A stretch of 5,245 nucleotides of DNA from CAZJHM01 sp964545925 (GCA_964545925.1 CAZJHM010000029.1:1-5245), one strand, 5' to 3'; positions 1 through 5,245 are shown, numbered from the stretch's first letter. Translations and numbers: made by a program. Notes: generated by a model from the letters alone, not told the origin.

Positions 1-320
1 CCTATTTGTTTGATTAATTCTGTTTTTGCTAAAAGTTCTTTTCTTTCTGTTTCTATCAATTGGTTGTATAAAGGCTCTGGGCTTGAAAGTTTGGAAAGTC
101 GGGATAGAAGTTCTTTTATGTCCCAATTGAAATTGAAATAAGAATAAATTAGGTTTTTAGGAAGATATGAAAAGCGAGGGGTGTAATTTTTGTCTTTTAG
201 AAATTTTTGTTTTTCCTGTTCTGTGTTTGTGGGATTTACATAGCGAAGGACAAAAGATTCAAGTTTCTTTGAGATGTCTGTGAATTCTTTGTCTATTTCT
301 TGGAGAGAAGATAATTGCAT
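1..320 (-). CDS. DUF1704 / QEGLA-motif (MATCAP-like) metallopeptidase family protein, N-terminal part
   Basis: The frame is open from an ATG at 320 down to the left edge, giving 106 codons of an incomplete gene. The N-terminus is a charged helix, followed at about residues 28-52 by a segment reading YVNPTN, then E/K-rich KFLKD, then NYTPRFSYLP. From memory this matches the N-terminal 'NPTN...F...Y.P.F.Y' signature of DUF1704 (PF08014/TIGR02421), the family that includes eukaryotic MATCAP tyrosine carboxypeptidases. The metal-binding and QEGLA motifs would lie beyond the edge and cannot be checked here. The start is supported by AAAGGTG five bases upstream, and no ATG, GTG or TTG lies in frame in the gap before it. 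It is the third gene of the ATP-grasp operon, 31 bases after the ligase stop. Bacterial homologues often sit beside glutathione-synthetase-like ATP-grasp genes, which supports the call. The role as a peptidase acting against the ligase is inference. Confidence 0.72.
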   Translation of the reverse strand, partial: MQLSSLQEIDKEFTDISKKLESFVLRYVNPTNTEQEKQKFLKDKNYTPRFSYLPKNLIYSYFNFNWDIKELLSRLSKLSSPEPLYNQLIETERKELLAKTELIKQI

Positions 321-349
321 TAAAACACCTTTAAGTTTCTTTTTGGCAT
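320..349 (-). CDS. Possible 9-codon mini-ORF (MPKRNLKVF) before the DUF1704 gene
   Basis: An ATG at 349 opens a nine-codon frame that ends with TAA at 322-320, and this TAA overlaps the ATG of the DUF1704 gene as TAATG. It has its own AAAGGTG (355-361) with the same five-base spacing as the downstream gene. The arrangement would allow translational coupling to the next gene. The peptide is basic and is not recognised. Such a short frame can arise by chance in a gap of this size. It could also be left over from duplication of a small start-site segment. Confidence 0.25.
   Translation of the reverse strand: MPKRNLKVF
326..332 (-). promoter_or_regulatory. Shine-Dalgarno AAAGGTG for the DUF1704 gene
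   Basis: AAAGGTG on the minus strand lies five bases before the ATG at 320. GGTG pairs with the CACC of the conserved 3' end of archaeal 16S rRNA. It decides the start codon of this gene and marks it as an internal operon gene rather than a leaderless one. Confidence 0.65.
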
Positions 350-351
350 TC

Positions 352-1212
352 TTACACCTTTGAAGAAAGGAAAGAAAGCATTTTGGTTATTACTTTGTTG
401 CCTAAGAATTTCTTGAAAGGCCCAGGCATGAAATTAACTTCTATAATATAATATTTGCCATTGTTTTCAATCAAATCAACTGCACAAATATCCATCTGAA
501 GAAGTTCAGCTGTTCGGAGGGCTATTGAACGCATTTCATCTGTTGTTTTGATTTCTTCGGCTCTTCCGCCTCTTGAAATATTTGCTCTCCAATCTCCATC
601 TTTTCCTATTCTTTTGACTGTCATTACTTCTTTTCCAAAGACATAACAACGAATGTCTGAATTTTTTCCTTTTATGAATCTTTGAGAGGATAAAATTTCT
701 TCATAAAGATGCATAGTATCTAAAATTGAAGAAAGTTGTTTTTCATTTTCTATTAAGACTACTCCTTTACCTGCAAATCCTGAAAGAATTTTGGCTACAA
801 CTGGAAAACCAAAATCTCGGATTGAATCCATTGCTGTTTCTGGAGAAACAAAAAGAGAACTGTCTATTATTGGTAATCCTGCTTTTCCTAAGAAATAAGT
901 TGTGTAGAATTTGTTGTTTGTTATTCTGTAAGATTTTAGAGAGACTGGACAGTATTTTTTTGACTTTTCAATTATTTCCAAAAGAGGTTCTCCCAGATAA
1001 TAATCATTTGCACTTATGCGAGGATAGATAATATCATGTTCTAAAAGATTTTTGTTTTTGTAAAGGATTTTAGGCTCTGAATTCAAAGAGATGTTTATCT
1101 TGTCTATTGGGGCAAAAATTAGTTTATCAAAATGTTTGTTGTATTCTTCTAAGAAACCTTCAATTGTGGATTGCTTATAGTATTTGGAGCCAATGATTAC
1201 TATTGAAGTCAT
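352..1212 (-). CDS. RimK-like ATP-grasp amino acid/peptide ligase, apparently active
   Basis: A 286-residue cytoplasmic protein with the RimK-type ATP-grasp layout, close to the usual family length of about 290-300. Enzymes of this kind use ATP to join an amino acid, often glutamate, to a carboxyl group through an acyl phosphate. Visible landmarks are an N-terminal Rossmann-like domain with DIIYPRIS (60-67), NNKFYTTYFLGKAGLP (99-114) at the start of the ATP-grasp fold, K141 followed by the glycine-rich loop GFAGKG (145-150), DIRCYV (186-191), DWRAN (207-211) and RGG (214-216), and the Mg ligands D246, E258 and N260 (IIEVN). All core residues expected for catalysis are present. The gene starts inside the upstream paralogue with a 4-base ATGA overlap and has AAGGTG seven bases before the ATG, so the two are translationally coupled. 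RimK, LysX, MptN and CofF share this fold, so the amino acid added and the acceptor cannot be told. Archaea lack the RimK target bS6. Confidence 0.9.
   Translation of the reverse strand: MTSIVIIGSKYYKQSTIEGFLEEYNKHFDKLIFAPIDKINISLNSEPKILYKNKNLLEHDIIYPRISANDYYLGEPLLEIIEKSKKYCPVSLKSYRITNNKFYTTYFLGKAGLPIIDSSLFVSPETAMDSIRDFGFPVVAKILSGFAGKGVVLIENEKQLSSILDTMHLYEEILSSQRFIKGKNSDIRCYVFGKEVMTVKRIGKDGDWRANISRGGRAEEIKTTDEMRSIALRTAELLQMDICAVDLIENNGKYYIIEVNFMPGPFKKFLGNKVITKMLSFLSSKV
355..361 (-). promoter_or_regulatory. Second AAAGGTG Shine-Dalgarno-like site, at the end of the ligase gene
   Basis: AAAGGTG lies in the last codons of the ATP-grasp ligase, directly before its TAA stop (354-352). It is five bases ahead of an ATG at 349 that opens only a nine-codon frame. 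The motif is identical to the one before the DUF1704 gene 29 bases further on. Confidence 0.4.
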
Positions 1213-2096
1213 TTCAAAACACCTTGAATTGTTTTTGTTATTGAACCTATTAAGTCATTGTGTTTTCTTTGTTCTTTGGTTTCTTCTGATTTCTTGTAAA
1301 AATATTTTGCTATAAAAGAATAAATGTCTTCTCCTGTTTTTTTCTGGAAAAGTGCTAAATTTGGAAGTTCAACTCCGATTATTTTTCCATTACTAACTTT
1401 TATTTTTGCGATTTCCAAACCTAAGGTTTCAGATGTTTTTAGAACTAAAGATTTTTCTTTTGAAGACAAAGCAATTGATTGATAATCCTCTAATTCAAAG
1501 CCATTCCATTTTCTTTTTAAGGCAAAAACTGTTTTTCCTATGACTAAGCATGAGAGAACATCTTTTTCTATGAATTCCCTTAGAAAAAGAACATCTGGTT
1601 CTAAACGCATTCCTTCTAAATAGAAGTTTAAGCTTCTGTGGGTATCAAAAAGAGTTGTTTGAATTTTTTTGTTTTTGTGGAAAACTTTCAAAAGACAAGG
1701 AAATTTAAATTTCAGAGATTGTTTGCTGAGTTTTTTTGGGTTTTGATTAATCATTATTTTAGGAACTGGAATCTTAGAATTTGCTAAGATTGTGAAAAGC
1801 AAAGGCTCGTTGTTGAGAGAATAAAAAGATGAAGAAGAAAAAGGAGTTATGATATTTCTTTTCTCAATTTCTTCCAGTAAAGGTTCAACAAAAGATTCCA
1901 AGGAAGGAGAGATTAAAGGATAAATAAAATCATAATCATTAATGTTTAGTTTCCCGAGTTTTATGTAAGAATTTTCTTTTTTTATAATTAGATGAACATC
2001 TTTGAGATTTATTGTATTGAATTTGGCGAATTTTTCCGAGAGGGCTGATTTCAGATTTTTATCTGTTTCCTGTTGTGTAATAAGAAGTGCTTTCAT
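1209..2096 (-). CDS. Degenerate RimK-like ATP-grasp paralogue (probable pseudo-enzyme)
   Basis: A 295-residue protein that aligns by eye along its whole length with the ligase encoded just downstream. FIYPLIS (57-63) matches IYPRIS, FVEPLLEEIEK (69-79) matches GEPLLEIIEK, FPCLLKV (132-138) matches FPVVAKI, VIGKTVFALKR (185-195) matches VFGKEVMTVKR, and KIIGVELP (238-245) matches YYIIEVNF. Key catalytic positions are lost. The glycine-rich loop is replaced by FHKNKKIQTT (139-148), DIR becomes VLS (180-182), the DWRAN and RGG segments are missing, the Mg-ligand Asp is replaced by Lys (K233), and the Asn of E-x-N is replaced by Pro (P245). K137, K194/R195 and E243 remain. A lysine-rich tail (about 264-295) extends beyond the sister protein. 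The frame is intact and first in the operon, so it is not a decayed gene. A role as partner, scaffold or acceptor-binding subunit of the active ligase is inference. The ATG at 2096 has no Shine-Dalgarno and lies 28 bases from a TATA box, so it is probably leaderless. Confidence 0.82.
   Translation of the reverse strand: MKALLITQQETDKNLKSALSEKFAKFNTINLKDVHLIIKKENSYIKLGKLNINDYDFIYPLISPSLESFVEPLLEEIEKRNIITPFSSSSFYSLNNEPLLFTILANSKIPVPKIMINQNPKKLSKQSLKFKFPCLLKVFHKNKKIQTTLFDTHRSLNFYLEGMRLEPDVLFLREFIEKDVLSCLVIGKTVFALKRKWNGFELEDYQSIALSSKEKSLVLKTSETLGLEIAKIKVSNGKIIGVELPNLALFQKKTGEDIYSFIAKYFYKKSEETKEQRKHNDLIGSITKTIQGVLK
1220..1225 (-). promoter_or_regulatory. Shine-Dalgarno AAGGTG for the ATP-grasp ligase
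   Basis: AAGGTG on the minus strand lies within the last codons of the upstream paralogue, seven bases before the ATG at 1212. It supports that start and fits coupled translation across the ATGA overlap. Confidence 0.65.
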
Positions 2097-2119
2097 TTAT
2101 CTTAATTTGGATACAACAG

Positions 2120-2128
2120 TATTTAATA
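2120..2128. promoter_or_regulatory. Shared bidirectional TATA element
   Basis: TATTTAATA is palindromic except for its central base and lies at the centre of the 54-base gap between the divergent starts at 2096 and 2151. Its middle (2124) is 28 bases from the minus-strand ATG and 27 from the plus-strand ATG. This is the archaeal TATA-to-start distance, so both transcripts would begin at or very near the A of ATG and be leaderless. Neither gene has a Shine-Dalgarno. No second TATA-like element is visible in the gap. Confidence 0.65.
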
Positions 2129-2150
2129 ATTTCCATGCTTTTTTTAGATA

Positions 2151-2525
2151 ATGGATATTGGACTTGTTGAAAAGATTGTTTTAGTTGGGAAAAAAAGAAT
2201 TAAAGTAAGGGCTCTTTTTGATACTGGGGCACAAAGAACTAGTATTGATAAAAAATTTGCTGAAAGAGTTGGATTAGAAGAAAGAAAAAAAATTGTTAGA
2301 GTTAAGAGCACACATGGAAAGAGCAAGAGAAAAACAGCAATTGCTAAACTTAAAATTAAAGGAAAGATTTTCAAGACAATTGTTAATTTGACTGATAGGG
2401 AAAATATGAGATACAAGGTTTTGATTGGAAGAGATGTTATTTATGGTAACTTCAAGATAGATTTGGAAAAAACACCTGCGGAGTTTATGGAAGGTTTGTT
2501 GCCTAAAAAGAAAAATAAGATTTAA
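2151..2525 (+). CDS. Retropepsin-like aspartic protease (RimB/COG4067-like)
   Basis: A 124-residue protein with the two hallmarks of clan AA aspartic proteases: ALFDTGAQRTS (21-31), with catalytic D24 in the DTGA motif, and YKVLIGRDVIYGNFKID (88-104), which supplies the hydrophobic-hydrophobic-Gly segment. The LIGRD...G.F.ID ending is typical of the family annotated as 'ATP-dependent zinc protease' (PF05618/COG4067), to which Pseudomonas RimB belongs. Despite that name the sequence shows an aspartic, not a zinc, active site. With one DTGA per chain it should work as a homodimer, like retroviral proteases. There is no signal peptide or membrane segment, so it acts in the cytoplasm. The middle (45-75) and the C-terminus (119-123) are rich in lysine and arginine. 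It is divergent from the ATP-grasp operon and shares its TATA element, which suggests joint control and a role in trimming or removing what the ligase adds. The ATG at 2151 is the probable leaderless start. Confidence 0.87.
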   Translation: MDIGLVEKIVLVGKKRIKVRALFDTGAQRTSIDKKFAERVGLEERKKIVRVKSTHGKSKRKTAIAKLKIKGKIFKTIVNLTDRENMRYKVLIGRDVIYGNFKIDLEKTPAEFMEGLLPKKKNKI

Positions 2526-4393
2526 GATTCTATTTCGTTTTGAAAATCAAATCTTTCTTCTGCGAGAAGTCCTGAGAGAAAATAAAATTCTTCCCAATTG
2601 AGAAGTTGAGGGATTTTGAAAAGAGATGTTGTTTCAGAGGTAAGTCTTGAGGTTGGGGCAGATAACAAGGAAAAACAGGAATTGAAAAATGAATGTTGGT
2701 TTTTTTCCAAGAGATTGTTTTTTTCAAATGCTAATTTTTCATCAGTTAAATAATCTGGGAGAAGAGATGCATCTAATTCTGGTTTTAATTCTTGTTTTTT
2801 TATTTTTTGTAAAATAAGTATTCCTTCTTTTATTTCATAGATAAGTTCTCCGGTTAATCTATCATAGACTTTTTTGTTTTTTATTTGTTGTTTTTCAGGA
2901 TAAAACTCAGTTGATTCATAAAGAGTGGATTTGTCCAAGGAGAAAACATATTCAGAAACCGGATATTCCTTTCCTGCATCTCCAGAGTAATATGTTTCTT
3001 TGAGATAAGCAGAAGTTCCAGAAGGAACTGTTCTTTCCTCTACTCTCTTTTTAATTATTCTTTGTCCTTGTTCATTTTTCTCAAAATAAGTTGTAAAATT
3101 AATTATACTTGAAAGAGAAGGAGGTAACAAAGGGTTTTCTTTGATAGTGTAATATTCCATGTATTCTTTTGTGTAATTCTCTCCAAATTCAATTGATTGT
3201 TTATGATAGTAATCTGCTTGATTTAGAAGTTCTTCAAAGGAAGTTGTTTCAGAGAAAAAAGAATTATTCTTTTTTTGGAAAAAATGAGTTGTTCTCCCAT
3301 TGTCTATAGACAATTCCTGATAATGAACATTTATAATTTGGTTTTTTCCATTATATTTAAAATCAATTCTTTTTCCATTTTCTTCTATGAGCTTTCTGTG
3401 AAGTTCTGTTGAAAAATTACTTTCTTCCTCTTTTCTTATGACTTCTCCTGCTTGATTATAAAATATTTTTGTTATTGATCTAATTTGTCTTTTTTCCTGA
3501 TTGTTGTAATTTGAGTATGATTCATAAACAAGAAATGTTTTTTCTCCTGTTTCAGAATAATAGACTGTGGCAGTCTGATAAGAAAATGATTCTTCATTTC
3601 TGAAATTTTCAGATTTTTTTGAAACAAGATTTCCTTGTTCAGAATAAATATATGAATTTGTTGTTTTTATTGAATTTTGAACCCACTCTGTTTTTTCTAA
3701 TTTTCCATCTTCGGAGTAGGAATATATTATTTCAGAATAAACAGGGGGGTTTGTTTTCATATAAGGAATTGTTTGGATATTTGCTTTTACTATTTGAGAT
3801 TTTTCATTATATATGTATTGTTTTGTTTCTGTTTTTTGCAGTGTTGTTCCTCTATATTGTTCTTCTGTTTCTGAAATTAAAAGATTGTTTTCATAAGTGA
3901 AAGAAATAATTGCTTTTTCTTTTGTTTCTTTGTTTGGATAGAAAGTTTCTTCTGTTTTTCTTATTAGGTTATTTTCTTTTGAATATTCCTCAGTTATTTG
4001 CTTTATTAAAACTCCTTGTTTTTCAAAATAAATTTTTTTTATTTGAGTTGGGGAATAAGGGTTGGTATCAAAGATTGTTTTTTTTATTAAGTTGTCTGAA
4101 AAATATTCTTCTGAATATTCTTCTACTAAAACTTCGCCATCATATATTTCTGTTTCTTTTTTTGTTATTTTTTTTTCTTTGGAATAGAAATAATTTGTTA
4201 TTTGAGAATAAGTGTAGCCATCAGGCAAGATTGAGATTTTTTCTTCTTTTGTTAGATTTTTTTCTTCATCATAAGTAGATATTATTTTCCCTATTAGATT
4301 TCCTTGATTGTCTCTTATTTCTTCTGTTTGTGTTTCTGCATAAGAAAAAGAAAGCAAGAGTAAAAACAAAAGATAGAAAATTTTTCTCCCCAT
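2522..4393 (-). CDS. Secreted protein with YD/RHS-like tyrosine-rich repeats
   Basis: A 623-residue protein with a clear signal peptide: MGRK, a hydrophobic core at 5-18, and a probable cleavage after SYA (A19). No lipobox cysteine follows. From about 41 to 330 the chain consists of degenerate units of roughly 24-33 residues, each opening with a Y-x-Y or Y-F strand, then E/N-x-G-x-L/I and a K/E-rich strand. Examples are YSYSEDGKLEKTE (224-236), YIYSEQGNLVSKKS (248-261) and IFYNQAGEVIRKEE (310-323). This pattern resembles YD/RHS-type beta-hairpin repeats. More divergent units continue to about 530 (for example YDRLTGELIYEI). The last 90 residues lack repeats and have the only cysteine, in FFNSCFSLL. 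No C-terminal membrane anchor is visible. The protein is probably exported or surface-associated, and its function is not recognised. The ATG at 4393 has a TATA box about 27 bases upstream and no Shine-Dalgarno. The stop overlaps the protease stop, from the opposite strand. Confidence 0.8.
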   Translation of the reverse strand: MGRKIFYLLFLLLLSFSYAETQTEEIRDNQGNLIGKIISTYDEEKNLTKEEKISILPDGYTYSQITNYFYSKEKKITKKETEIYDGEVLVEEYSEEYFSDNLIKKTIFDTNPYSPTQIKKIYFEKQGVLIKQITEEYSKENNLIRKTEETFYPNKETKEKAIISFTYENNLLISETEEQYRGTTLQKTETKQYIYNEKSQIVKANIQTIPYMKTNPPVYSEIIYSYSEDGKLEKTEWVQNSIKTTNSYIYSEQGNLVSKKSENFRNEESFSYQTATVYYSETGEKTFLVYESYSNYNNQEKRQIRSITKIFYNQAGEVIRKEEESNFSTELHRKLIEENGKRIDFKYNGKNQIINVHYQELSIDNGRTTHFFQKKNNSFFSETTSFEELLNQADYYHKQSIEFGENYTKEYMEYYTIKENPLLPPSLSSIINFTTYFEKNEQGQRIIKKRVEERTVPSGTSAYLKETYYSGDAGKEYPVSEYVFSLDKSTLYESTEFYPEKQQIKNKKVYDRLTGELIYEIKEGILILQKIKKQELKPELDASLLPDYLTDEKLAFEKNNLLEKNQHSFFNSCFSLLSAPTSRLTSETTSLFKIPQLLNWEEFYFLSGLLAEERFDFQNEIES

Positions 4394-4415
4394 AGTAAAT
4401 ATTCTTCTGGAAAAG

Positions 4416-4423
4416 CATTTAAA
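4416..4423 (-). promoter_or_regulatory. TATA box for the secreted repeat protein gene
   Basis: TTTAAATG on the minus strand has its centre about 27 bases before the ATG at 4393, and no Shine-Dalgarno lies between. This fits a leaderless archaeal transcript. Confidence 0.55.
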
Positions 4424-4452
4424 GAGTAATGTGAAAAAGGGAATGCAAAAGA

Positions 4453-4460
4453 TTTAATAA
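4453..4460 (+). promoter_or_regulatory. TATA box for the tyrosyl-tRNA synthetase gene
   Basis: TTTAATAA begins exactly 29 bases before the ATG at 4482. The same octamer, at the same 29-base distance, lies before the protease ATG (2122-2129). The only purine-rich stretch between box and start (AAGGGA, 4465-4470) is 11 bases from the ATG and a poor Shine-Dalgarno. The gap 4394-4481 holds only this box and the opposite-strand one. Confidence 0.6.
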
Positions 4461-4481
4461 AGATAAGGGAATTATTTAGTA

Positions 4482-5245
4482 ATGAATACAGATAGAAAAA
4501 TTGAATTAATAAAAAGTTTTGCAGAAGAGATAATTACTGAAGACGAACTGAGAAGTTTGTTGGAAGAGAAAAAGAAACCATTGGCTTATGATGGCTTTGA
4601 GCCAAGTGGTAATCTTCATATTGCTCAGTCTCTTTATAGAGGAATTAATATTAGGAAGATGAAAGAAGCTGGAATTGATTTTTTATTGTATATTGCTGAT
4701 TGGCATGCTTATGCAAATGGAAAGTTTGGCGGAGATATGGAAAAGATAAAGACAGCTGGAGAATATTTTAAAGAAGTTTGGAAAGCAATGGATTTAGATG
4801 TTAAATATGTTTGGGCTTCAGAAGTTGTTCAGGATTCTGATTATTGGATGAAAGTTATGAAGATTTCTGCACATTCAAGTGTGAAAAGAGTAATGAGATG
4901 TTCGCAGATAATGGGCAGACAAGAAGGAGAAGTTCAAAATGCAAGCCAGATTTTTTATCCTGTTATGCAGGCTGCGGATATTTTTCATATGAATATAGAT
5001 ATTGCCCAGTTAGGAATGGACCAAAGAAAAGTAAATATGCTTGCTCGTGAGGTTTCTGGAATGTTTGGTAAAAAGCCAGTTGCTGTGCATCATAAAATGC
5101 TTCTTGGATTACAGCCTCCTGTTGGAAAAGAAGGTTTGGAGAAAAAGATTGAGATGAAAATGAGCAAGTCAAAACCAGACAGTGCTATATTTACAAATGA
5201 TGGATTAGAGGAAATTAAAAGAAAACTGAAAAAAGCATATTGTCC
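4482..5245 (+). CDS. tyrS: Tyrosyl-tRNA synthetase, archaeal/eukaryotic type (3' end missing)
   Basis: The frame is open from ATG 4482 to the right edge, giving 254 codons of an enzyme that usually has about 310-370. It is a class I synthetase that charges tRNA-Tyr with tyrosine in the cytoplasm. Visible landmarks are YDGFEPSGNLHIAQ (36-49), with tyrosine-pocket Y36 and the HIGH-equivalent HIAQ; ADWHAY (72-77); RCSQIMGR (139-146); QIFYPVMQAADIF (156-168), with Y159, Q163 and D166 at the substrate-recognition positions; QLGMDQRKVNMLARE (176-190); and the KMSKS loop (226-230). The segment KKAYCP at the edge matches the point where the anticodon-binding domain begins in Methanocaldococcus TyrRS. 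From memory, HIAQ, ADW, GGD, LGMDQRKVN and KMSKS resemble the plant cytosolic clade more than the M. jannaschii form, which has HLGH and KMSSS. It has its own promoter and no obvious functional link to the ligase locus. Confidence 0.93.
   Translation, partial: MNTDRKIELIKSFAEEIITEDELRSLLEEKKKPLAYDGFEPSGNLHIAQSLYRGINIRKMKEAGIDFLLYIADWHAYANGKFGGDMEKIKTAGEYFKEVWKAMDLDVKYVWASEVVQDSDYWMKVMKISAHSSVKRVMRCSQIMGRQEGEVQNASQIFYPVMQAADIFHMNIDIAQLGMDQRKVNMLAREVSGMFGKKPVAVHHKMLLGLQPPVGKEGLEKKIEMKMSKSKPDSAIFTNDGLEEIKRKLKKAYC

Noticed and set aside
321..351. N-terminal extension of the DUF1704 protein into the gap
   Set aside because: The frame is open upstream of 320 but has no ATG, GTG or TTG in the gap, while the ATG at 320 has a good Shine-Dalgarno.
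726..1031. Plus-strand frame of 101 codons
   Set aside because: Antisense to the well-supported ATP-grasp ligase. The Leu/Phe-rich product is what the complement of a Lys/Glu-rich gene gives, and there is no promoter or Shine-Dalgarno.
2144..2416. Minus-strand frame of 90 codons with a hydrophobic product
   Set aside because: Antisense to the retropepsin gene. The hydrophobic look comes from complementing Lys-rich codons.
2530..2727. Minus-strand frame of 65 codons in another phase
   Set aside because: Lies wholly inside the 3' part of the secreted repeat protein gene on the same strand and has no start signals.
3619..4278. Two plus-strand Leu/Phe-rich frames that look like membrane proteins
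   Set aside because: Both are antisense to the repeat region of the secreted protein. Their Leu/Phe content is the complement of Glu/Lys codons.
2522..4393. Repeat array or tandem DNA repeat within the secreted protein gene
   Set aside because: The repetition is visible only at the protein level. The DNA units have diverged too far to count as a nucleotide repeat, and there are no CRISPR-like spaced identical units.
4844..5172. Two short frames (plus 4844-5050, minus 4963-5172)
   Set aside because: Both lie inside the tyrosyl-tRNA synthetase gene, whose conserved motifs fix the true frame.
4482..5245. Functional link between TyrRS and the ligase/MATCAP-like locus (tyrosination)
   Set aside because: TyrRS is a housekeeping gene with its own promoter, separated by the secreted-protein gene. 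ATP-grasp ligases use free amino acids and ATP, not aminoacyl-tRNA. Proximity alone is not evidence.

Overview
The window is AT-rich, densely packed DNA that looks archaeal, and probably comes from a small-genome (DPANN-type, for example Woesearchaeota- or Pacearchaeota-like) lineage. The tyrosyl-tRNA synthetase is of the archaeal/eukaryotic type. Three TATA-like boxes lie about 26-28 bases upstream of four ATG codons with no Shine-Dalgarno sequence, which is the usual arrangement for leaderless archaeal genes. Genes inside the operon instead carry an AAGGTG Shine-Dalgarno. The lineage assignment is inference.

Left part (1-2096, minus strand): a three-gene operon read right to left. It begins with a RimK-like ATP-grasp protein that has lost most catalytic residues (2096-1209). 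This overlaps by 4 bases (ATGA) an apparently intact RimK-like ATP-grasp amino acid ligase (1212-352). Next, after a 31-base gap that holds a possible 9-codon mini-ORF, comes the N-terminal part of a DUF1704/QEGLA (MATCAP-like) metallopeptidase-family protein (320 to beyond the left edge).

Middle (2097-2525): a 54-base divergent promoter region with one nearly palindromic TATA element at its centre separates the operon from a plus-strand gene for a 124-residue retropepsin-like aspartic protease of the RimB/COG4067 type. Ligase, pseudo-ligase, aspartic protease and probable metallopeptidase thus form one locus, best read as a system that adds amino acids to a protein or peptide and removes or trims them. 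The substrate is unknown.

Right part (2522-5245): a 623-residue secreted protein with YD/RHS-like tyrosine-rich repeats is coded on the minus strand. Its stop codon overlaps that of the protease in a shared TTAA. An 88-base divergent promoter region (4394-4481) then leads to the tyrosyl-tRNA synthetase gene, which runs off the right edge after 254 codons. No rRNA or tRNA gene, CRISPR array, insertion sequence or integrase was seen. The only stretches without genes are the short intergenic spacers.
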